From Saksenaea vasiformis B4078 (lineage: Eukaryota; Mucoromycota; Mucoromycetes; Mucorales; Saksenaeaceae): a DNA stretch of 64,000 nucleotides. Positions 56,456 through 64,000 of this stretch are shown in pieces (position 1 is the first letter of the stretch; every line of letters starts with the position of its first letter). The notes beneath the pieces are model-generated. The model did no database searches and was not told where the DNA came from. It worked only from the letters and a program-made list of their open reading frames with translations. The DNA lies in assembly GCA_000697055.1 (NCBI GenBank), contig JNDT01002277.1, positions 62,001-126,000 of the forward strand. Direction: 5' to 3'. The position numbers and the translations under genes are program-made.

Positions 56456-59400
56456 TTACGATGACTGGAAAACTTCTTTGTAAACAACATTCTTGGTTGT
56501 GGTTATTGAACGATCGTTGTTGGAATTTTGGCTGGTATACAGAAAGACATGGATGTTGTTCGGAGAGCTTACTCGAGAGAGTGCAACATATAATTGGCCA
56601 TGCGAAAACACAGGCACTGGAAGAAAGGCCGAGACATGTTCAAGTGTTTGACCTTGCGATTTGTTCATTGTCATAGAAAATGCGGGCTTAAGGGGAAATT
56701 GATGTCGAGATAACACAAATGGGAGGATGTGATCTTCTGTCAATAGAGTTATTCGACGGATGTGGACTGTTATTCCTGCATGAGCGCCAACCGCTATCTC
56801 AGCTGTGATCAAGTTGCGAGAGAAATGTCTACAGATAAGGCGACACCCATTGGATAGCCCATTGGTAGGATCAAGATTCCGGATAAGCATCACTGGCTGG
56901 TTCAGCTTCAAGCGCAGCTTGTGTGGGGGTAAGCTCGCTAGTTCAATGGAATTAAGATACTCCATAGGGTACAGTGCAGAATGTTCAGTGCCATCGACGC
57001 TATCCACAGATAGATATTGTTGAGTATGCTCCGGCAGTTTCTCCATTGCCTTCAAGTTCACTCTATCAACATCTGCATTTCGAGGAGCAAGAACAGCAGA
57101 CTTGACTATGTTGATAGCATTTTCCTGCCATGTAGCTTGAAGATTGGGCCATGTAACGTCGACTATTTCTTCAATAGTCTTGTTGGTATGGCACCATTCA
57201 GCTGGCAGTTGGATAATGCCACTGTTTTCAGAGGACATCCCAGGAGTGGGATGGTTACCATTACCCACGTCGAGTAGGAAGTTCGAAAATTGCTGAATGG
57301 TTGATGCATCTATCTCATTGCGGGCTCGTCGTACCCGCATGTTCTCCGTAAGCTGTAGCTTATGCACCTGAGGCCACCAGGGCAAACGTGAGATGCATGA
57401 ATCAACAATATGTTCTCGGCTGGCCCTTGGAATTACAGGCAAGATCTGCCTAAAGTCACCACCAAACACAACAACCTTGCCACCGAAAGGCATATCTTCT
57501 AGACCAAGAGAATCACCCCGCATGATGTCGCGCAGGAGAGTATCGACACACTTGACAGCCCTCTTGTTCATCATAGGAGCTTCATCCCAGACAATTATTG
57601 CAGCGTCTTTGATAACACTTGCTTCAGAAGACTGGGTCCTTATAGAGGATGTAGGATAAAGATCAAGGTTCAGAGGGATCTTGAAGCGTGAGTGTGCAGT
57701 TGTTCCGCCTTCAAGGAGCATGGCGGCAATTCCAGAAGATGCAACAGCAAGGGCGATGCGATGCTGAGAACGTACGTAGGCAAGAATCGTATTGTAAAGA
57801 AATGTCTTCCCAGTACCGCCTGGGCCGCCAATGAAGAACACGTTGGAATCGGGATTAGACCACGTCGATGGATCGGTGGATTGAAGGGCTTGTTTGATGA
57901 CGCCAAAGATACGCTTTTGGTCATCATTAAGCAGAGATTTTCGCTGTGATACTTGTTCATGTAAAATTTCTGCATCGTAGTCAAGTTCTGCAGCAAAAAT
58001 GGCATTCTCTGCGTTTTCATCTTCATCTTGCACCGGTAGCTGAGGCAAGCTTGGGAATTGAGAAAGAGTTCTTCCTTGATTACGTAATAGGCGCTCCATA
58101 TCACGTAACGTAGCAGAAAGACAGGCCTCTTCAACATCTAGGTGTTCTATGGTATGACTTTGCTGGAATCGATAAATGAAATCAGCAGCCAGTTCTGTAT
58201 AGTAGCGATCCCAAAGTTGTGCAGGATCAGACACGTGGCAGTGAACCAAAAGACAGCAGAACAACCTGCGCAGTTGACGGGAAGATGCATTCACGAACGA
58301 TGCTTCAGCAAGGCAGTTTTCCCATTCGTTGTCATTGCGGAGGAGGCCTCTTGCACGCGCTGCTTCTTGAAAAGTCGAGTACAAACGGCCTTCAAACGTA
58401 CGTAAGTATTCAAAGCTCATCGCTCCCCGGACATGCAGTAGAAGGACACGCTAGCAGAATCGTTCGGTATCTTTAGGATGGACAAAATACATTCTGCCAA
58501 TCGCTCCAGTGGACTGAGTACGCGGAATCCAAACGCCAGTACGCTTGTTAAAGGAGTAATGTGAAGGAATATCCATGTATAAATACTGCCTTGCACTTTG
58601 CTGGTCTTGATTAAGCTTGAACCATGCCGTTAGTGTTGTAAGCCTGCGGTTTCGAACAGCATCTGCCAGAGCGGCACCATTGCGGAAATAGACTTGCTCA
58701 GAATTTGGCAAATGAATCTGCAATCGATATACTGTCGGAAACTGTATCTGAATCTTGAATGCAAACATCCGCCAGCAGCACTCTGTGGCAGAAAGATATC
58801 GAGCATCTCGCCACTCACTAATCTCGTCTACTGCTTGCGTGGTATCACTATCCACCTGCATCTGGTAATTGGTCCTGTCAGAACCTTTATAAACGTATTT
58901 ATACAGGTATTTGATGGCTCGTACATTTGCACATATCTCCACATTTATATGTGCGTTGTACTTTGTTGATAGGTATGGGTTGTAGGGAACCATCCAGCTG
59001 TTATCAATGTGAACATTGTTCACTATAATATTGTCATTGTGGTTATCGCGGCGCCGGTAGATCACAGTTCCGTTATCATCAACTGTGGTTTCAGGATGGA
59101 ATTGTTTTGGGAACTTTTTGCTACACCGACCATCGACCATACATACTGCTCTTTGATTATGCTGGCCACATTTGTGGTGAACCATCATAGTCGTGACAGT
59201 TTCATACAGTTTTGAAAAAGTACGTTTGTCAGGAATTTCAGCGGAAACGATGCTATCATAATCTTCTACTGTTACTGGCCTATCTTCAGGATCCAAGATC
59301 AAAAGAATATGAGCATGAGGAAGCCCACGTTTCTGAAATTCAATGACATGTACCCATCCAATTACCCGCCCGAGGACGTGCTTTTTACGAATATCCTCCA

Positions 59401-61402
59401 TCAGGCTTTTGAACTTTCCGTTAAATACACGACAGCAAATGTCAGGCCTATCAGCAGCAGTTTGCCCTGGTAACAGAGCGCTCTGAATTTCAGGCCACTT
59501 TGGATTGCATGTCATGGTGATGAAGAGGTCGGGCTTTCCTAGTGTACGGACAATATTCATGGCATCTTGATATTGCTGATGCATATATCGTGCCCCAGCA
59601 GTAAGCGATGATGGCAGTACAACCCTGCGGCCAACTTGTATTGGGTCTATATCCCCATTAGAAACAGCATCTGCTGCTCCTGAATACAGCTCAGCTCGCA
59701 GTTCATCTTGATGTGCACGAATGAAACGTAGGCGCTGGCTTTCGACTTTCGCATACATGTCTACAATGTACTCATGAAAAAGTCGACCATAAAGATGCAG
59801 ATAGTAATTTGGGCGAATCTGTAAGCGGTAGGCGTAGTATTGTCTTGCTGACACACGGTTCCGAGGCCCTCGCTGTAAACTACGTTCCTGATGCTCACCT
59901 TCACCTTCCTCTTCCTCTTCCTCAGAAGCAATGGTATTGTTTGTTCGAGGGATCAATGCTCCTGTTGTAGAATCACTGAGTGGTAAATCGGTTGACCAAC
60001 CCAGATCACCATGAGGAAAGAGAAGTACGTAATACATGGGATCATACACTGAATGCATCTCATTGATATGATGAACATCGCCATTCTTAGTGATATATAC
60101 GACGTCGCGATGGTCTGGTTGGTCACTTTCTTGTCCAGGAATGATAACTGCGACCTCAGCAACGGCAGGTGCAGTGTATTGACGGCGATCACGCGATGTG
60201 CTGCCTGCGATACGGATGCTTAGGTCAGCAGATGGTTCATTGCGGAGACGCTCGGCGGCAGACTGGACGTTTTGTGCAAAGACATTGTTGTGAAGGAACC
60301 AATCCTGAATCTGAAATAATACATTTTTGGTCCAGATTTTGAAATCTTTGTTCGCGGTACTGGATTTGAGTTTTAGGGTCATATATGTAAATCTGAGCAA
60401 ATGAAGGTTGCTCTTGTCCATTTTGAGGAAGTAATGGACCAATCTGGTGGTAGACGTTTCCAGTTACGCGAAAGGTGTAGACGCCTTCCCGACCATTTGC
60501 CAATTCAAGATCAAGTGTAACTCCCAGAGAAGCAAATGCAAAGATGTTGTTGTAGGCTCTGATACTTTTTCGAAAATGAACGGAAGTTTCGTTGCTCTCA
60601 GTCAAGAGTGAAATGATGAACTGAGGAGGTGGATCAATAGAAGGAAGTTGGACTTTTCCATTGTAACAACACATTGTGAAAGCAGGATTGCTTAACGATG
60701 AGTTTGTGGTTTTTTCCCATAGCCACATTTGGGCATGGCATTTGGAGTACTCAGCATTCATTGCAGGGAGAACTTGTCTCCGATAGTTGCAGCTGGTCTC
60801 ATCTGTGACAATGTGTTGTCCAGTAATAGAACTCTCAATGAAGTTCATTTGACGTGCAATCATAGGGATTGTAACTTCCCTACCTCCATGAGGATTTTCT
60901 GCAAGTGGAATATTACTTGCTTCAGAATGGACTGAGGAAGTATCATGAGACCTATCATGGTGTTGTTAGTGAGTTCTATATCTGTAAAGCCAAACATACA
61001 TTGAAGTTTCCTGCTGAAGAGGCGAAGAGGGTGTGGATGAGCTTAAAGGAGCAGGAGCAATCGATTGCAGTGGTGCTGGCATAGGAGCAAGTGGTCTCAA
61101 TGGTGCTGGCACTGGAGCAGGTGGGCGCAGTGGCGTTGGTGCAATTGGTCTCCGCGGCTGTGCATGGGCCCTGCATCACAATACTGTCAGTAACTTGTAT
61201 CTCAGTGTAGGACACAAACGTACGGCAAAGTTGCATTTGCGGTCCCTCCCAAGCTTTCCAACATGCGGTAATCTTCCATAGTAAAGGCAACGATGCGACC
61301 GTCATTCCTCACATGTCTGTTATTTGGACAGAGGCGACTGGAACTTCGGCGATGGTCATTTCCTCCGCAAGAAGGACAAACTGAAGATCGAACAGAGGGC
61401 AT
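56456..61402 (-). pseudogene. RepHel: Helitron Rep nuclease-helicase, one stop and one frameshift
   Basis: N-terminal exon at about 61402-61220: a C-x2-C-x4-H-x7-C knuckle (CPSCGGNDH...CPNN). A Pro/Ala-rich exon follows (about 61170-60985), then the Helitron-like N domain (NPAFTMCCYNGKVQLP, YNNIFAFASLG). The frame shifts at about 60330, in or near an A5 run. The Rep domain has the HUH motif GLPHAHILLIL and the Tyr motif IKYLYKYVYKG. TAG at 58451-58453 interrupts the frame at ERFC-stop-RVLLLHVRGAM; the helicase continues in the same frame: Walker A FIGGPGGTGKT, Walker B IIVWDEAPM, GGDFRQILPVI, and motif VI-like YVALSRVSS. Without the TAG, Rep and helicase form one frame of about 1330 codons ending at 56456. 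Confidence 0.88.
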
Positions 61403-61420
61403 TTTTTTTTCCTATTACAA

Positions 61421-64000
61421 AGTGAAAACTGATAAGTAGCGATTTGTTTAGAATTTTAGTCGTAAACGGTACATTTGCGTCAGAAAGTCATAAAGAGACG
61501 CCTGCCCGGCAGTTACAACACGAAGGCAGATTATTCTGACAGTCAATATCATCTCATCTTCTAGTTAAGTGCCGCTAGCTGAGCAATAACAATATATCCA
61601 TAGACAGGGACAAGGAACATTAAAACAACTAGAGTGTTAGTAGTAGGGTTTTTTACTTTCTTTTCCGAGTAAAAGCAGTCTACGGTCTCGCTGTATCTAC
61701 TTGCCTGATCACATCTTGACAAATACCACAACGACTATGCGCATATCTAACGTTGAATTTGCCTCCTCTGCTTCGACTGCATTAAAGGTGGTTTACTTCC
61801 AGGCTCAAATTTAGTTTATTCGGAAAAGAAATATGAAATGATGCTCCTACAAACCACGCATCACGGATGGAACTCGTCAATATGAATGAACTATCTCAAG
61901 GGCAAACCGCCGAGATATTTTTCAAAGGAGCTTGACCATTAATAGGATGCTAGTGATTGGATCTACAGATAGAAGTCTTCCTTGATATGGAAAATAGTTA
62001 ACTAAAATCCTCCAAGCTAAGCTCGTTCGGTAACAGAGAGGCACCATCGCGTATGACAGAGCTATTAACAAAGTTTCGTTGCGACTCAAATCGAGTAGTA
62101 CAAGGTACGTGGGACCAATGCTTATTTCTCAGAAGAACGATTGGACATTGGGAGCAGATCCTTAATTGTTCATTCCGTCAAGACTATTAACTTTCGTTTA
62201 CAAAAGCCTTCTCCACAGAACTCAAGTAGATGGCTATTCCGCAGCCCAATTTATGCGCAAACGAATAGACTCTGTCCAGATCTCTGATAAAGTAGCCGCA
62301 GAAAGCAGAAAGCAGTCGAGATTCCAACTCTACTGGGTGACTCAGGATGACAATGGCCTCGTGTGAGTCATGGAAAAGCTGGACGTTTGGTTATCGATAT
62401 TTCTTAACAAGGAAATAGATCGACGATATTGTCATCTGCGATGTTCGCGTTCCCCTATCGATGCGCAGCAGATTAGCCGTATGGGGAAGACGCCTACTTT
62501 ATGCACCGTCCAGTCAAGGATCGGCAGACTCGTCAAGCAAAAAGATTGCTCGGGCTATCGATGGATTCTTAAAGATAAATGCAGATCAGCAGAGACACTA
62601 GCACTCGCTCGCAACCCCGTGTATGAAGAATTTAGCCTATTCTTCAAGAGTGTAGCAAGTATACGTAGGACTTCCAGTGATTCCCGCAGTATGAGAATCT
62701 TCCGCTAACTATTTCCTGATTGTGGTATCTGAGGGATGACACGGTATCTGTTCGCACTACTCTATCAACGGACGATAGGGAAACTTTAATGGATTTGGTG
62801 TTTCATACCATACCGTTTTTCATCGGTTGAGAGAGTTCTCTGGTCATGATAGATAAATTATGTTTGTCGTTCAATATGCATAGTTGCAGTCCCGGGAGCC
62901 ATATGAATGCAACCTATTTCCAACGCAATGTCTGCGCAGGCAGAATGGCTGTTGGAAGGCGGTTGTATTAATTTTTTTTGTTTGAGCCTTGGCAAAAATG
63001 GAAATTTTGGCGAATTTCAGTTCACGCAACGATTTCCTATTGGCTAATGTAAAAGCTTTTTCAGGCGGCGCAGAAACATACGGAAGTTTCCTTGTTCCCA
63101 AGCGGGCGCACTGTTTTCTTGGATGCATTGCATAGCGTGCTCTGGAGCATGTCAGCGAGGAGGACTGATCTGTATTCTATATTTTATTTTCCGCAGCAAA
63201 GAGGCACAGTTTATCCTTGGTATTTTTACTGGAAGTTTCCGGATAAGATACAAGGCAAAATCTCTATCCGTTCGTTTGTTTCTCATTTTAACTTCAGATC
63301 TAACATTCCATTGGTCAAATCCTGGGTGTACTTGGACACTTTCGACCTTTTTTTTCAACTGTAAAAAGGAACGGGCGGAAATCTGGTTTTAGAATCTTTC
63401 GACATATCCCTATTTTAGCTACATTCCCTTACGATACATTTGGACAAAAAGGTAGAAGTATAACATGATGAAAATGGAGATGACATGCACAGTACTTCGC
63501 CACGGGGCTTTTTTTTTCTTTCTCCTGATAGTTCCGTACAGGGATGTCATACATCAAAAAGACAACAACAACTTTTGTAAACAAAGTATCCAAGATGATA
63601 GAAGAGAAGGTTACGTCTATTTTCGTGATAAAGGCGTGACATTTGGGGTTTTACACGGAAGAAGATTTACGTTCTTACGATAGAATTTCGGAAGGAGAAT
63701 TCCGAATGACACACGATGATCGTTACTGCATCTACAACTTATGATTAGGCGGAGAAAATTGTGTTCAGTATAAAAGATAACCAGAGAAAAGACAGAGAAT
63801 AGGTCACGTTGTAATACAACATGAATCAAGTTATACAAGTCCGCGATGTATGAGCAAAATGATGAATTTGCATGATGAGGAGTTGATTGATTGGAGGAAC
63901 GGCGACATGATTTGTTATTATGACTTTTAATGAAGTATGGTTGGTTCACAGGTAGGACTTTTTTACTTAGATGGAACTCCATAGATAATCGCGTAATGCA
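61421..64000. other. Gene-poor end of window with fragments
   Basis: No intact gene. Short frames on both strands lack clear domains, apart from the fragment at 62370-62708. Open frames at 63092-63392 and 63465-63683 (plus) and 63617-63982 (minus) are unrecognised. The 5' end of the Helitron should fall within the first few hundred bases. Confidence 0.4.
62370..62708 (+). pseudogene. Possible N-terminal fragment of an ISXO2/Merlin-type transposase
   Basis: A 112-codon frame with RYCHLRCSRSPIDAQQ, then DCSGYRWILKDKCRS and a downstream EEFSLFFKSV. A pair of Cys-containing blocks flanking an xGYRW-K strand, followed by an SxF-S element, resembles the zinc-binding N-domain of Merlin/ISXO2-like transposases. 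The DDE part is absent or unrecognisable and the frame starts without context. This is a weak call. Confidence 0.25.

Larger units (their letters stand above)
56009..61420 (-). mobile_element. Helitron (rolling-circle transposon), nearly full length
   Basis: Minus-strand element with a RepHel gene at 56456-61402. On the minus strand the 3' side holds a hairpin (stem CAGGGG/CCCCTG, 56028-56046, loop about AGGAC) of the kind found just inside Helitron 3' termini, followed by a second hairpin (CTTCC-T8-GGAAG, 56009-56026). The exact 3' CTRR and 5' TC ends were not fixed. Helitrons transpose by an HUH nuclease and a Pif1-type helicase, without target duplication. The 61420 end is an estimate, placed just beyond the first coding exon. 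The copy carries one nonsense codon and one frameshift, so it is probably non-autonomous now, but recent. Confidence 0.8.

Noticed and set aside
63465..63982. Overlapping frames on both strands at the window end
   Set aside because: Neither shows a domain or codon pattern that stands out; the longer minus frame has no recognisable motif.

Overview
The window is nuclear DNA from an early-diverging filamentous fungus, most likely Mucoromycota/Mucorales (genus not determinable from sequence alone). The reasons are short spliceosomal introns of roughly 45-100 nt with GTAAGT-like donors and TAG/CAG acceptors, very frequent A/T homopolymers in noncoding DNA, a Zn2Cys6 regulator, a fungal-type RGS/7TM protein, an IQGAP-type RasGAP and a Pac1/Lis1. 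No tRNA, rRNA or CRISPR array was seen.

Region 1-41 kb is gene-rich. In order: a Zn2Cys6 transcription factor (-, cut by the window start), mitochondrial ClpP (+), a 4.5 kb gene-poor stretch, a bHLH-zip factor (+), a long disordered protein (-), a mitochondrial carnitine/acylcarnitine-type carrier (-), Lis1/Pac1 (+), an S6K-like AGC kinase (-), a dead MULE transposase (-), PP2A scaffold subunit A (+), an IQGAP-like protein (+), proteasome alpha-type-4 (-), a CorA/Alr1-type Mg2+ channel (-), a FYVE-finger protein (-), cystathionine beta-synthase (-), an Hsp31/DJ-1 family protein (+), a PIG3-like quinone oxidoreductase (+) and an unrecognised ORF (-). These are mostly housekeeping genes. Exon chains were traced by hand, and almost all close in frame with conserved family sequence across the junctions.

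Region 41-46 kb is a transposon graveyard: a Tc1/mariner-like relic followed by a decayed Fanzor (eukaryotic TnpB homologue, a RuvC-type RNA-guided nuclease family) with a frameshift, a nonsense codon and a substituted RuvC-III residue. Region 46-56 kb returns to host genes: eIF3c (-), an RGS-domain 7TM receptor-like protein (-), a gene-poor 2.5 kb stretch with a diverged duplication, and AATF/Bfr2 (+).

Region 56-61.4 kb is a nearly intact Helitron (-). Its Rep (HUH) and Pif1-like helicase halves are in the same frame and separated by a single TAG; it also carries a frameshift further upstream, a 3' hairpin candidate and a decayed 21-bp minisatellite. The last 2.6 kb holds only fragments.

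Most notable: the Fanzor relic and a C-x2-C-x4-H-x7-C knuckle it shares with the Helitron; a 6-nt micro-exon in clpP; an in-frame 54-nt intron that splits the DNA-contacting basic region of the bHLH factor; and two GC-AG introns.
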